Positions 33,909 to 42,979 are shown, numbered from the stretch's first letter. The stretch: 64,000 nucleotides of DNA from Rhizobium sp. AQ_MP (GCF_014237835.1 NZ_JACJVI010000010.1:124001-188000), one strand, 5' to 3'. Translations and numbers: made by a program. Notes: generated by a model not told the origin, from the sequence alone.

Positions 33909-35012
33909 ATGAAAAACGTTACCATCATCGGCGCCGGCAAGATCGGCGGAGCGATCGCCCGCATGCTGGCCGAGACCGGCGACTACAAGGTCACCATCGC
34001 CGACCGCAGCGCTGAACAGCTGGCAAAACTCGACGCCCACCCGGCCGTCAACCCGGCAGAGGTCGACATCACCGACGCGGCATCGCTGGACGCCCTGCTT
34101 TCCGGCCAGTTCGCGGTCCTCTCCGCCGCTCCTTTTCACCTGACGGGTGCGATCGCGGAAAGTGCCGCCCGCACCACGACCCACTATCTCGACCTGACCG
34201 AAGATGTCGCGACCACGCGGCATGTGGAGGAACTTGCCCGCGGCGCTGCTTCAGCCTTCATTCCGCAATGCGGCCTGGCACCCGGTTTCATCTCGATTGT
34301 CGCGAACGATCTCACCAAGCATTTCGACACCTTGGATTCGGTGCGCATGCGCGTCGGGGCGCTTCCGCAATATCCGTCCAATGCGCTGAATTATAATCTG
34401 ACCTGGTCCACCGACGGCCTGATCAACGAGTATATCGAGCCCTGCGAGGCGATCGTCGAGGGCAAGGTCACGGTGGTTCCGGCCATGGAAGAGCGGGAGG
34501 AGTTCTCTCTCGACGGCGTCACCTATGAAGCCTTCAACACCTCGGGCGGCCTTGGCACCCTGGCAAAGACGCTCGAAGGCCGGGTACGCACGATGAACTA
34601 TCGCACCATCCGCTATCCCGGCCATCAGGCGATCATCAAGGCGCTCCTGAACGACTTCAACCTGAAGAACCGCCGCGACGTGCTGAAGGATCTCTTTGAA
34701 AACGCCCTGCCTGCCACCATGCAGGACGTGGTCGTGATCTTCGTCACCGTCTGCGGCTGGAAGGACGGGCGTTACCTGCAGGAGACCTATGCCAACAAGG
34801 TCTATGCCGGTGTCGTCGCGGGCAAGAAGATGAGCGCCATCCAGATCACCACCGCCGCCGGCATCTGCACGGTTCTCGATCTGCTCGCCGATGGCACGCT
34901 TCCGCAGGCCGGTTTCGTGCGCCAGGAAGAAATTGGACTCGATGCCTTTCTTGCCAATCGCTTCGGACGCGTTTACGAACCTGAAGTCATGAAAATCGCC
35001 AAGGCGAGCTAA
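33909..35012 (+). CDS. Saccharopine dehydrogenase-like / lysine 6-dehydrogenase-type oxidoreductase
   Basis: The 367-residue enzyme opens MKNVTIIGAGKIGGAIARML, a Rossmann site for NAD(P). Further segments AAPFHLTGAIAESAARTTTHYLDLTED, IPQCGLAPGFISIVANDL and RTIRYPGHQAIIKALLNDFNL match the saccharopine dehydrogenase / lysine 6-dehydrogenase group. Together with the divergent Lrp-type regulator, this suggests an amino-acid catabolic step such as lysine oxidation; that is inference. A GAGGGG site lies seven bases before the ATG. It has no sequence similarity to the polyamine dehydrogenase at 25.4 kb beyond the shared fold. Confidence 0.88.
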   Translation: MKNVTIIGAGKIGGAIARMLAETGDYKVTIADRSAEQLAKLDAHPAVNPAEVDITDAASLDALLSGQFAVLSAAPFHLTGAIAESAARTTTHYLDLTEDVATTRHVEELARGAASAFIPQCGLAPGFISIVANDLTKHFDTLDSVRMRVGALPQYPSNALNYNLTWSTDGLINEYIEPCEAIVEGKVTVVPAMEEREEFSLDGVTYEAFNTSGGLGTLAKTLEGRVRTMNYRTIRYPGHQAIIKALLNDFNLKNRRDVLKDLFENALPATMQDVVVIFVTVCGWKDGRYLQETYANKVYAGVVAGKKMSAIQITTAAGICTVLDLLADGTLPQAGFVRQEEIGLDAFLANRFGRVYEPEVMKIAKAS

Positions 35013-35049
35013 GAGTTCTCCGGGGGGAGGAAGGACCAGAAGGTCCGGA

Positions 35050-35079
35050 GGGGCGGTTCGCCGATGGCAGGACCGCCCC
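35050..35079 (+). terminator. Possible terminator hairpin
   Basis: Eight-base stem GGGGCGGT / ACCGCCCC with a 14-base loop, 38 bases after the oxidoreductase stop. No T run follows, so confidence is limited. Confidence 0.4.
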
Positions 35080-35246
35080 AACCCCGCCTGACCGCAGAAT
35101 GATCCGCATGATCCGGCAGCAGGACATGCGACCATCGGGATAGATGGTTTCTTTAATCCGATAAGTTAGAGTATGCTCATGTGAGAGCCGCCGCTTGCGG
35201 CCGGGAGGGGGGCTTTCGTGGCCCGGCTGGGACGATTGGGCAGGAT

Positions 35247-36614
35247 ATGATCGGCAAGGGCAGCGAAGAGCACGGGACTGCTCGGATGATCCGGATTTAT
35301 CAGGCCGTATCGCTCACCGTTGCGGCTTTCGCGCTTCTCTGGACGGTGATCTTCCTCATCGACGGACATTGGCTGATCGCGGCAGTCGAGTTCTTTCCCG
35401 TCATCGCCGGCCTCGTCTGCTTTGCGCTCGTGACCAGCGGCCGGCTCGATCTCTTCCTGATTGTCGCGCAATCGAGCTTCCTGGTCTTCATCATCGGCTT
35501 CAGCCTGATGTTCGACGTGCCGCAGAATGGCGCTCCGCGGGTCACCCATCTCTTCCTGCCGGTTCTCGGCATGCTCGCCTACCTCAACTATCTGCGCCGC
35601 CCGTCCAGGCTGCAGCTTGCCCTGATCGCCTGCAGCCTGGTCACCTTCGTCGTGCTGCATGCCGCCGATCTGCGCCTGCCCTTTGCCCAGCCGGTGCCGC
35701 CTGAACTGCATGCCATCGGCGTCTGGCTCAATCCGACCATGGCGGCCCTTGTCTTTTGCGGCACCATCTACGCCCTGCAGCAGCGCCTGTCCGCCCCGCG
35801 CGGCATCGCCCGCGACCTCATGGCCGCCCTGCGCCAGGGGCAACTCACCCTCGTCTACCAGCCGCAGACCGACCGCGACGGCCACGTTCTCGGTGGCGAA
35901 GCCCTGCTGCGCTGGAACCATCCGACGCGCGGACCGGTCCCGCCGGCGACATTCATTCCGGCTGCCGAGGAAATGGGCCTGATGCCGATCGTCGGCACTT
36001 TCGTTCTGGAACAGGCGCTTTCGACGCTCACCCGCTGGAAGGATGATCCGCGCCTTTCGACACTCACCCTCTCGGTCAATGTCAGCGCCAGCCAGTTCAA
36101 CGAAGCCGATTTCGAAACGACCCTGCGAGACCTGCTCCAGCGCCACGAGATCGATCCGACCCGACTACGCCTCGAGCTCACGGAAAGCGTGCTGATTGCA
36201 GGCCTCGAACCCGTTGCTGAAAAGATGACCGCGCTGAAGGCGCTCGGCCTCACCTTCTCGCTCGACGACTTCGGCACCGGCTTTTCCTCGCTGGCCTATC
36301 TGCGCCGCCTGCCGGTGAGCGAACTCAAGATCGACCGCAGCTTCGTCGCGGCCGGTGCCGAGAATGAGCGGGACGCAGCCCTGGTGCGCTCGATCCGCGC
36401 GATTGCCGTCGATCTCGGGCTGGAAACCGTGGCCGAAGGTGTCGAGACGCAGGCCCAGCTCGCCTTTCTCGAAACCATCGGCTGCCGCATTTTCCAGGGC
36501 TATCTCTTCGGCCGGCCCATGCCCCTGGAGGAGTTCGAGCAGGCGGTCCTGGCACCGAAACCGAGGCCCGTGGCCTCGCCGGAACGGCCCTCTCCCCGCC
36601 TCGCTGCCGGCTGA
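35247..36614 (+). CDS. Membrane EAL-domain cyclic di-GMP phosphodiesterase
   Basis: The 455-residue protein has five or six hydrophobic segments in residues 15-185 followed by a complete EAL domain. Visible motifs: LTLVYQPQTDRDG, GGEALLRWNHPTRGPVPPATFIPAAEEMGL with the E-A-L-L-R signature, SVNVSASQF, LRLELTES, SLDDFGTGFSSLAYLRRLP, LKIDRSFV and AEGVETQAQLAFLETIGC. All catalytic and loop-6 residues appear intact, so cyclic di-GMP hydrolysis to pGpG is expected. No GGDEF domain is present. An earlier GTG at 35181 or a later ATG at 35286 are possible starts. Confidence 0.92.
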   Translation: MIGKGSEEHGTARMIRIYQAVSLTVAAFALLWTVIFLIDGHWLIAAVEFFPVIAGLVCFALVTSGRLDLFLIVAQSSFLVFIIGFSLMFDVPQNGAPRVTHLFLPVLGMLAYLNYLRRPSRLQLALIACSLVTFVVLHAADLRLPFAQPVPPELHAIGVWLNPTMAALVFCGTIYALQQRLSAPRGIARDLMAALRQGQLTLVYQPQTDRDGHVLGGEALLRWNHPTRGPVPPATFIPAAEEMGLMPIVGTFVLEQALSTLTRWKDDPRLSTLTLSVNVSASQFNEADFETTLRDLLQRHEIDPTRLRLELTESVLIAGLEPVAEKMTALKALGLTFSLDDFGTGFSSLAYLRRLPVSELKIDRSFVAAGAENERDAALVRSIRAIAVDLGLETVAEGVETQAQLAFLETIGCRIFQGYLFGRPMPLEEFEQAVLAPKPRPVASPERPSPRLAAG

Positions 36615-36636
36615 GCGGCCATGAACCGGGGCCCCG

Positions 36637-38076
36637 TCAGCCGACCCGGCCGAGCAGTTTCAGCATGAACCGCGCCAGCCCGCCATAGGGCGGATAAAGC
36701 AGCCGCACCCCCGAAATTGCCGATTGTTTCAGGACAGGTTTCTCCTTGCTGAGCGCCAGGAACCCCGCTTCGCCGTGATAGGCGCCGTAGCCGGAGGCAC
36801 CCACGCCGCCGAAGGGCAGATCGTCCTGGGCGAGATGCAGGATCGTGTCATTGACGGTCACGCCGCCGGCGATCGTGCCGGAAAGCACGCGCTCCTGCGC
36901 CGCCTTGTCTTCGCCGAACCAGTAGAGCGCCAGCGGCCGGTCACGATGGTTGATATAGGCAATCGCCTCGTCCAGCGTGTCATAAGGCACGATCGGCAGG
37001 ATCGGCCCAAAAATCTCTTCCGACATCGCGGCGGTCTCATCCGGCGCTCCGATCACCGCCACCGGCGAAAACACGCGGGCCTCGCCATCATGCGGACCGG
37101 CAAGCTCGACCACCTCGGCGCCCTTCTCGCGGGCTTCCTGGACGAGCCGAATGAGCCGCTGATAATGCCTTGGGCTGATGATCGAGGTGTAATCGGCGTT
37201 CGCGGGCAGGCCGGGATATTGCCTGTTAACCTCCGCCTTCACGGCGGCGAGGAAATCGGCAATCCGCTCGCGCGGCACCAGCGCATAATCGGGCGCCACA
37301 CAGGTCTGGCCGGAATTCAACAGCTTGCCCCAGACGAGGCGCGGCACGGCCTTGTCGAACTGAACGGAAGGATCGAGGATGGCCGGCGACTTGCCGCCGA
37401 GCTCGAGGGTGACAGGCGTCAGGTTCTTCGCCGCCGCTTCTGCCACCTTGCGACCAACGGCGGTCGAGCCGGTAAAGATCAGGTGGTCGAAGGGGGCGGA
37501 TGTAAAGGCTGTCGCCACCTCAGGCCCGCCGGTCACGACCGCCACTTCGTCTTCGGCGAAGGTCTCGGCGACGGCTTTGGCCAGGACCTCGGAAAAGGCC
37601 GGCGTCAGTTCCGACGGCTTCAGCATCGCCCGGTTCCCGGCGGCAAGCGCCCCGGTCAGCGGCGAGAGCATCAGATTGAGGGGATAGTTCCAGGGGGCGA
37701 CGATCCCGACCACACCGAGTGGCTGGCGCAGGATGACCGCCGAAGCGGGCTTGCCCGTCCAGGCGAGCGACACGCTTCGCGGCCGCATCCAGCGTTTCAG
37801 ATGTTTGCGCGCATGGCGGATCGCGGCGCGTACCGGCACGATGTCGGTGAGCGTCGTGACGACGGCCGGCCGATTGCCGAAATCCTGCGAAATCGCGGCG
37901 GCAAACCGCGCCTGCCAGGCCTCGATCATCCGGTCGAGCCGCGCCAGGCGATCGTCACGGGTGGCGTGGTCAGGCGTGACGTCCTTCGCCCAGGCCGCCT
38001 TCTGCGCCGCGAGCAGGGACGCGATACGCGCGGCGGGATCCGCGATCTCTGCTTTCGGCGATACCTGTCCGTCCAT
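36637..38076 (-). CDS. calB: Coniferyl-aldehyde-type aldehyde dehydrogenase
   Basis: The 479-residue NAD(P)-dependent dehydrogenase oxidises aldehydes to acids. It shows GVVGIVAPWNYPLNLMLSPL, the cofactor motif FTGSTAVGRKVAEAAAKNL, catalytic Glu in VTLELGGKSPAIL and catalytic Cys in LLNSGQTCVAPDYALV. EEIFGPILPIVPYDTLDEAI and NDTILHLAQDDLPFGGVGASGYGAYHGEAGF are hallmarks of the coniferyl aldehyde dehydrogenase (CalB) subgroup with a hydrophobic C-terminus. Coniferyl aldehyde is a lignin-derived compound; fatty aldehydes are a possible alternative substrate. The gene is alone, facing the EAL gene tail to tail. Confidence 0.92.
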   Translation of the reverse strand: MDGQVSPKAEIADPAARIASLLAAQKAAWAKDVTPDHATRDDRLARLDRMIEAWQARFAAAISQDFGNRPAVVTTLTDIVPVRAAIRHARKHLKRWMRPRSVSLAWTGKPASAVILRQPLGVVGIVAPWNYPLNLMLSPLTGALAAGNRAMLKPSELTPAFSEVLAKAVAETFAEDEVAVVTGGPEVATAFTSAPFDHLIFTGSTAVGRKVAEAAAKNLTPVTLELGGKSPAILDPSVQFDKAVPRLVWGKLLNSGQTCVAPDYALVPRERIADFLAAVKAEVNRQYPGLPANADYTSIISPRHYQRLIRLVQEAREKGAEVVELAGPHDGEARVFSPVAVIGAPDETAAMSEEIFGPILPIVPYDTLDEAIAYINHRDRPLALYWFGEDKAAQERVLSGTIAGGVTVNDTILHLAQDDLPFGGVGASGYGAYHGEAGFLALSKEKPVLKQSAISGVRLLYPPYGGLARFMLKLLGRVG

Positions 38077-38163
38077 GGCGGTTTCCTCTCGTTTTTCTTC
38101 TCTCTCAAGATGGGCAGTTTACGCCCATTTGTTCAAGGGCGAACAAATGATTTTTGGTGGGGT

Positions 38164-38278
38164 CCCTCATGCTGAGGTGCCCGCGTGAAGCGCGGGCCTC
38201 GAAGCATCCCTCTTTCTTGTTGTACCTGTGGCCTCGCCCTTCGAGGCCCGACTGTGTCGGGCACCTCAGGGTGAGGGG
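38164..38278. repeat. Rhizobial palindromic intergenic repeat, copy A
   Basis: Imperfect inverted repeat of about 115 bases. The left arm CCCTCATGCTGAGGTGCCCG plus GCGGGCCTCGAAG pairs with the right arm CTTCGAGGCCCG plus CGGGCACCTCAG and GTGAGGG. A second copy with the same arms lies at 39025-39136. Such elements are abundant between genes in Rhizobiaceae. Confidence 0.85.
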
Positions 38279-39024
38279 AAGACATTTACCCCTGCTTCGC
38301 CACCGGTCGGGATCAACTCCCTCCGGATAGGTTCACGCTTGTCTCGGACGAGGCGCCAGAAGCAACCTGTCTAAGTGTTTATGTGGCTCCTTCCGGCGCC
38401 TCGTTCGGCGTCTATTCCCGCTGCATGCGTCTCTTTGGCAAGGCGGCGACGGTCTTCGGGACCTTCGTCCCAAAGATTGACCGGGCGTAGGGTCCGGCTT
38501 TGACAGTGTCCCCCCGAAGAAGTGTCTGCCAGAGCCTGGCCGGTGGCCCGGGAGGTTCCCGCCGGATGGTGCACCATTCCGACCGGGACCCTCGCCCGGG
38601 GGATGATCGTCTGGTCCTTTGCGACCCGACTCGCATCCCCACCGTTTTATCCGCCCTGCCGTCTGGATCTTCGCGACGGCATGGGCCCCTTGTCTGTGTG
38701 CCTCTGAGGCACGTCCTTCCGATCAGGGTATCCAGGTTCTGGGCGCATCCGACCCCATCACCCTCGTCAAGCCCTTCGTCCGGAGGGAGACCGTTGCAGC
38801 GGGCCGGGACTTCAGGTCTGCGACAACCCTCCACCCCGGCGCCGGCCCCGCCTCGCCTGACATCGCATCGTCAGGTGTATCCGAGGGCGGGACAGCTCTG
38901 AGTCTAAAAGAGGAAAAATGGGCGGGGATGAAAAAACTTTGTTTTGTTGATTTTGTTGGGAGATTTTTGGAATTCATCCCCCTTTTTTTGGAAGATGGCG
39001 CAGAATTCGTGGCTTTACGGATCC
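38279..39024. other. Non-coding structured segment between two repeat copies
   Basis: No frame here has convincing protein features despite several open stretches on both strands. The segment is dense in hairpin-forming sequence: GACGAGGCGCC with GGCGCCTCGTT at 38350-38406, GGACCTTCGTCC near 38460, ATGGTGCACCAT near 38567 and GCCTCTGAGGC near 38700. It is flanked by two copies of the palindromic repeat. It may be a structured RNA, an element remnant or a degraded gene. Confidence 0.5.
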
Positions 39025-39136
39025 CCCCTCATCCTGAGGTGTCCTCGCAAAGCGAGGGCCTCGAAGGATCCAGACCGGATGCCGTTGTGGCCTCGTCCTT
39101 CGAGGCCCGACGCAGTCGGGCACCTCAGGATGAGGG
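39025..39136. repeat. Rhizobial palindromic intergenic repeat, copy B
   Basis: Same family as the copy at 38164. The left arm CCCCTCATCCTGAGGTGTCC plus GCGAGGGCCTCGAAGGA pairs with the right arm TCCTTCGAGGCCCG plus CGGGCACCTCAGGATGAGGGG. The outer arms match over 14 bases. Confidence 0.88.
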
Positions 39137-39460
39137 GCGAAAGTTGCGAGCGCGACGCCCAGCTCCCCCCTTGCGGGGGAGACTTCGGAGCGGTGGCCGA
39201 AGGCCAGAAATCGATCCCGTGAATCGATTTCAGCGAACGGAGGCCTGAGCGCGACGCCGCGCGAAGGCTGGAAGACGAATTGGCCCGATCAGGGCCAAAC
39301 CTCAGATTTCGCGAGAGGGGGCTCGGTAAGGTGAGTGCCCACGGAACCGTGCCCCTCTCCAAGAAAATCCGAAGTTTAGGCCGCTTGCGCGCGCCTAATC
39401 CTTCGATTTTCCGTCCTCCCCTGCTTGGGTGGAGGTGAAGCGTGCCGCTCCTAGAGTTCC
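39137..39460. other. Intergenic region downstream of brnA, no gene
   Basis: Contains a half copy of a second repeat family (CTCCCCCCTTGCGGGGGAGA near 39162-39181, related to the element at 44281) and an inverted pair around AAATCGAT. No coding frame with recognisable features was seen. Confidence 0.4.
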
Positions 39461-39778
39461 TCAAATCCCAACCGCCTTGCGCAGCGCCGCATTCAGCCGC
39501 CCCTGCCAGCCTTTGCCGGTCTCGCGGAATTTGGTGATGACGTCTTCATCGAGCCTGAGCGTAATCTGCTTTTTCGGATGCGCCACCGCTGGACGCCCGC
39601 GCGAACGGCGGTGGTCCTCCATTGCCTTGAAGAACGCAGGCGGCAAGACCTCCTGTGCGGGGCGCATACGCGCCAGTTCCTCGTCGCTGAGTTCCGGAAA
39701 CTCGACAGCGTCCCAGTCTTCACGGTCATAACCGCGTCCGGTCTCAAACGTGTTCAGGATCGTCTTTTTGGTGGCCAT
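39461..39778 (-). CDS. brnA: BrnA antitoxin (pair 2)
   Basis: The 105-residue antitoxin has the classic BrnA C-terminus: PKKQITLRLDEDVITKFRET followed by GKGWQGRLNAALRKAVGI, a ribbon-helix-helix DNA-binding domain. The acidic N-terminal half (EDWDAVEFPELSDEELARMRP) is the toxin-wrapping part. It overlaps brnT by 25 bases and has a strong AAGGAGG ribosome binding site five bases before its ATG. It neutralises BrnT and should repress the promoter palindrome at 40040-40061. It differs from the CopG-type partner of pair 1. Confidence 0.95.
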   Translation of the reverse strand: MATKKTILNTFETGRGYDREDWDAVEFPELSDEELARMRPAQEVLPPAFFKAMEDHRRSRGRPAVAHPKKQITLRLDEDVITKFRETGKGWQGRLNAALRKAVGI

Positions 39779-40038
39779 GGAAGCCTCCTTCTTTCCTTGT
39801 CGCTTGCCGGGCGAAAGCTGATGATCGATATGGCTTCCGATCCGAGAAGGGCGAAGATCACGGCTGCCGTCCCGTCACGGAAATATCCGATCGCCTTCAG
39901 CCGTCGCCGGCCATCCGCATCTGGCCTGCCGTCTTCGACAACGGCATTCTCCCAATCGAGTTCGCTGACGTCGGCGAAGTCGAAGCCGTGCTTTTCCAGG
40001 TTGGCACGCCGTTTGGGCTCATCCCAGATGATCTTCAT
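39754..40038 (-). CDS. brnT: BrnT toxin (pair 2)
   Basis: The 94-residue BrnT-fold RNase opens MKIIWDEPKRRANLEKHGFD, the family signature with K-x-x-x-N-x-x-K-H-G-x-x-F, and ends AISIISFRPASDKERRRLPW, where the basic residues of the RelE-like active site lie. Expressed first in the operon. The promoter and operator touch the start codon and no ribosome binding site is present, suggesting a leaderless message. The gene appears intact. Confidence 0.94.
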   Translation of the reverse strand: MKIIWDEPKRRANLEKHGFDFADVSELDWENAVVEDGRPDADGRRRLKAIGYFRDGTAAVIFALLGSEAISIISFRPASDKERRRLPWPPKRRS

Positions 40039-40039
40039 A

Positions 40040-40072
40040 ATTAAATGTAGCTACATTTAATCGCGATATCAA
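40040..40072 (-). promoter_or_regulatory. brnTA pair 2 promoter with perfect 22-bp operator palindrome
   Basis: A perfect palindrome ATTAAATGTAGCTACATTTAAT spans 40040-40061, one base upstream of the brnT start codon. On the minus strand TTGATA (40067-40072), a 17-base spacer and TACATT (40044-40049) form a sigma-70-like promoter. The -10 lies inside the palindrome, so BrnA binding would block polymerase directly. The predicted start of transcription falls at or next to the ATG. Confidence 0.8.
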
Positions 40073-40100
40073 GACGGGCGCGTCGATACGCTTGAGCGCA

Positions 40101-40131
40101 AAAACCCGCCGGCCTCTCGACCGACGGGTTC
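40101..40131 (-). terminator. Rho-independent terminator of the FAD/GcvT gene
   Basis: On the minus strand AACCCGTCGG pairs with CCGGCGGGTT (one mismatch) and is followed by TTTGCG. It lies about 30 bases after the stop at 40160. Confidence 0.75.
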
Positions 40132-40159
40132 ATAACTCCCTGAGCGAACCGCCCTGCCC

Positions 40160-42721
40160 TCAGCTGCGCGGCTTCAAATTCTCCGGATCATAGAGCGGCT
40201 TGTAACCCACCGCCGCGACCTCGACCGGGAAGCTCTCGGCGAAGTATTCCACGGTCAGCTTCCGCCCCACCTCGCAATACTCCGCCGGCAGATAGGCCAG
40301 CGCGATGTTCTTGCCGATGGTCGGGCCGAAGGCGACCGAGGTGGTGTAGGAGCGACGGCCGAGGCTGTCGATCAGGACTTCGCCGGTGGCGGGATCGACG
40401 ACCGGCATGGAGCCGACGGGGTAGCGGGCGACGCCCTTCGAGTCGACATTGTCGGTCATGACGAGCGTGCAGAGCATGGCCGGCTGCTTGTCTCGGGCCT
40501 TGTATTCGAGATGCTTGGCCTTGCCGCGGAAATCGGCTTCCTTGACCTTCGGACGGGCCAGATCGGCTTCGATCAGGTTGTACTGGGTCAGGAGATCGGC
40601 GTTCTGCAGGCGCAGGCTCTTTTCCATGCGGCGCGAGTTTGCATAGGTCTCGACGCCGAAGGCCATGACGCCGGTGGCGCGCAGCGCATCCCAGACGGCG
40701 AGGCCGTCTTCGTATTTCATGTGCAGTTCCCAGCCCTGCTCGCCGACATAGGAGATGCGGAAGGCGGTGACGTGCTTGCCGGCAATCTCGATCGGCTTGA
40801 TCGCGGCGAAGGGGAAATTGTCAGGATCGAGACCGCCGGGATCGGCAACGGCCTTTTTCAGCGTGGCGCGGGCATTCGGGCCCCAGATGCCGATGGTGAT
40901 GTATTTTTCCGAGGTGTCGGTGATGGTGACATCGAGGCCGCGATCTTCCGCCACGCGCTTCATGTAATAGAGGTCGCGCGGGCCGGCGTCGGCACCGTTG
41001 ACCAGGCGGCAGCGGTCGGCCATGCGGAAGACGGTGAAGTCGGCGCGCACCATGCCCTCGTCGTCGAGGAAGTGGGTGTAGATGCCCTTGCCGATATTCG
41101 CGTCACCGCCAATCTTGGCGGCGCAGAGCCATTCGAGCAGTTCGACATGGTCAGGACCTTCGATGTCGACCATGTGGAAGTGGCTGAGGTTGACGATGCC
41201 ACAATCCTCGCTCATCGCCAGATGTTCGGCATTCGAAACGCGCCAGAAGTGCCTGTTATCCCATTCGTTTTCACGAACCGGAACGCGATCGCCATACTTT
41301 TCCAGAAGGTGCTCGTTGGCGGCATAGCCATGCGCACGCTCCCAGCCGCCGAGTTCCATGAAATAGCCACCGAGCTCGACTTCGCGCTCATACATCGGCG
41401 AGCGCTTGACATTGCGGCCCGAGGCATAGGGCTCGCGGGTGTGCACGGCGGGGAAATAGATCTTCTGGGCGGCTTCGTAGCAGCGGCCCTCGATGAACTT
41501 CTCTTCCAGCTGATGTGGATAGAAACGGGCGTAATCGATCGAGGAATGATCGATTTCCGTGCGGCCATCGGTCATCCAGTCGGCGATCAGCTTGCCGTAG
41601 CCGGGGCCGTCCTTGACCCAGATGGCGACGCAATACCAGAGGCCGCGCACCTTCTGGCTTTCGCCGCATGACGGGCCGCCGGCAGCGGAGACCTGAAGGA
41701 GGCCGTTGAAGCTATGGCTCTCGTTATAGCCGAGTTCGCCGAGGATCGGGGTGAGTTCCATGGCGCGCTCGAGCGGCTCGAGGATCTGCTCCATGTCGAG
41801 GTCGCGCTGCGAGGGCGAAAGGCGCGCCTCGTGCTTTTCGAGGAGCTCGCGCGGATGGCACATGCGCGGATTGTGCTGCTCGTAATAACCCCATTCGATC
41901 TGGCCGCCCTCGGTGGTCTTCGGGTCACCGGTGTCGCGCATATAGGCGGAATTGCCCTGGTCGCGCAGCAGCGGATAGCCGATTTCCTTACCCGTGCCTT
42001 CGAACTCGTTATACGGACCGAAGAAGGTCAGCGGATGGTCGACCGGCATGACGGGCAGGTCTTCGCCGACCATTTCGGCAATCAGGCGGCCCCAGAGGCC
42101 GGCGCAGACGATGACGTGATCGGCCATGATCGTGCCGCGATGGGTGACGACGCCCTTGATGCGGCCACCCTCGACGATGAGGGACTTGGCCGGCGTATTG
42201 CCGAACATCTTGAGCTTGCCGGACTTTTCCGCCGCATCGACGAGCTTGCCGGCAACGGTCTGGGAGCGCGGGATAACAAGGCCGGCATCGGGATCGAACA
42301 TGCCGCCCATGACCTGATCTTCCTCGATCAGCGGGAAGAGCTTCTTGATTTCGGCGGGCGAGACGTAATGGGCGCGGGTGCCGAAGGCGCGGGCGGACGA
42401 CAGCTTGCGCTTGATCTCTTCCATCCAGGTGTCGTCGCCGGTGCGGGCGACTTCCAGACCGCCGATGCGGGCGTAGTGGCCCATCTTCTCGTAGAAATCG
42501 ATCGAATACTGGGTGGTCCAGACCGAGAGATAGTCGTGGGACGTGGTGTAGCAGAAGTCAGACGCATGCGCCGTGGAGCCGATATCTGTGGGTATGCCCG
42601 ACTTGTCGATGCCGACGATGTCGTCCCAGCCGCGCTCGATGAGATGATGCGCGATCGATGCGCCGACGATGCCGCCTAGACCGATGATGACGACTTTCGC
42701 CTTGGTCGGAAACTCTGCCAT
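40160..42721 (-). CDS. FAD-dependent oxidoreductase fused to GcvT domain (dimethylglycine/sarcosine dehydrogenase-like)
   Basis: The 853-residue enzyme has an N-terminal FAD domain starting KVVIIGLGGIVGASIAHHLIERG (residues 8-30), with TAHASDF in the place of the flavin-binding histidine motif, and ends with a GcvT-type folate-binding domain. GcvT segments are HFHMVDIEGPDHVELLEWL, GEQGWELHMKYEDGLAVWDAL and GVETYANSRRMEKSLRLQNADL. This architecture oxidatively demethylates N-methyl amines such as dimethylglycine or sarcosine and passes the one-carbon unit to tetrahydrofolate. Substrate not determined. The ATG at 42721 gives MAEFPTKAKV; the open frame continues to 42958 without support. A terminator follows. 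Confidence 0.9.
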   Translation of the reverse strand: MAEFPTKAKVVIIGLGGIVGASIAHHLIERGWDDIVGIDKSGIPTDIGSTAHASDFCYTTSHDYLSVWTTQYSIDFYEKMGHYARIGGLEVARTGDDTWMEEIKRKLSSARAFGTRAHYVSPAEIKKLFPLIEEDQVMGGMFDPDAGLVIPRSQTVAGKLVDAAEKSGKLKMFGNTPAKSLIVEGGRIKGVVTHRGTIMADHVIVCAGLWGRLIAEMVGEDLPVMPVDHPLTFFGPYNEFEGTGKEIGYPLLRDQGNSAYMRDTGDPKTTEGGQIEWGYYEQHNPRMCHPRELLEKHEARLSPSQRDLDMEQILEPLERAMELTPILGELGYNESHSFNGLLQVSAAGGPSCGESQKVRGLWYCVAIWVKDGPGYGKLIADWMTDGRTEIDHSSIDYARFYPHQLEEKFIEGRCYEAAQKIYFPAVHTREPYASGRNVKRSPMYEREVELGGYFMELGGWERAHGYAANEHLLEKYGDRVPVRENEWDNRHFWRVSNAEHLAMSEDCGIVNLSHFHMVDIEGPDHVELLEWLCAAKIGGDANIGKGIYTHFLDDEGMVRADFTVFRMADRCRLVNGADAGPRDLYYMKRVAEDRGLDVTITDTSEKYITIGIWGPNARATLKKAVADPGGLDPDNFPFAAIKPIEIAGKHVTAFRISYVGEQGWELHMKYEDGLAVWDALRATGVMAFGVETYANSRRMEKSLRLQNADLLTQYNLIEADLARPKVKEADFRGKAKHLEYKARDKQPAMLCTLVMTDNVDSKGVARYPVGSMPVVDPATGEVLIDSLGRRSYTTSVAFGPTIGKNIALAYLPAEYCEVGRKLTVEYFAESFPVEVAAVGYKPLYDPENLKPRS

Positions 42722-42894
42722 AGCCTTGTGAACCCTGATGTCTGGGAGTGGATGATGTGGCTTCGATCTTAAAAGCCCGGTCGCGGCATTTGCAGCCTGT
42801 CTGCGACATTCTGCAAGAGACCCACGACCACTGTCCACGCCCTCATCCGCCCGATCGCGCCGATTGGGCGGTCCGCCCTGTCGCAGAGAGAATG

Positions 42895-42923
42895 AAAAAG
42901 GGCGCCGGCATGAGCCGACGCCC
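42895..42923 (-). terminator. Rho-independent terminator
   Basis: On the minus strand GGGCGTCGGC pairs with GCCGGCGCCC around a four-base loop and is followed by TTTTTC. It serves the PPOX-fold gene ending at 42980. Confidence 0.85.
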
Positions 42924-42979
42924 TCCGACGTATGCGGATCGTACCGCATTTGCGTCATCTCATGTGGCGATCGGCAGGA

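Noticed and set aside
38412-38834. Minus-strand open frame of 140 codons in the repeat-flanked region
   Set aside because: Arg/Pro/Gly-rich sequence without domain, overlapped by an equally open plus-strand frame; the hairpin density points to non-coding DNA.
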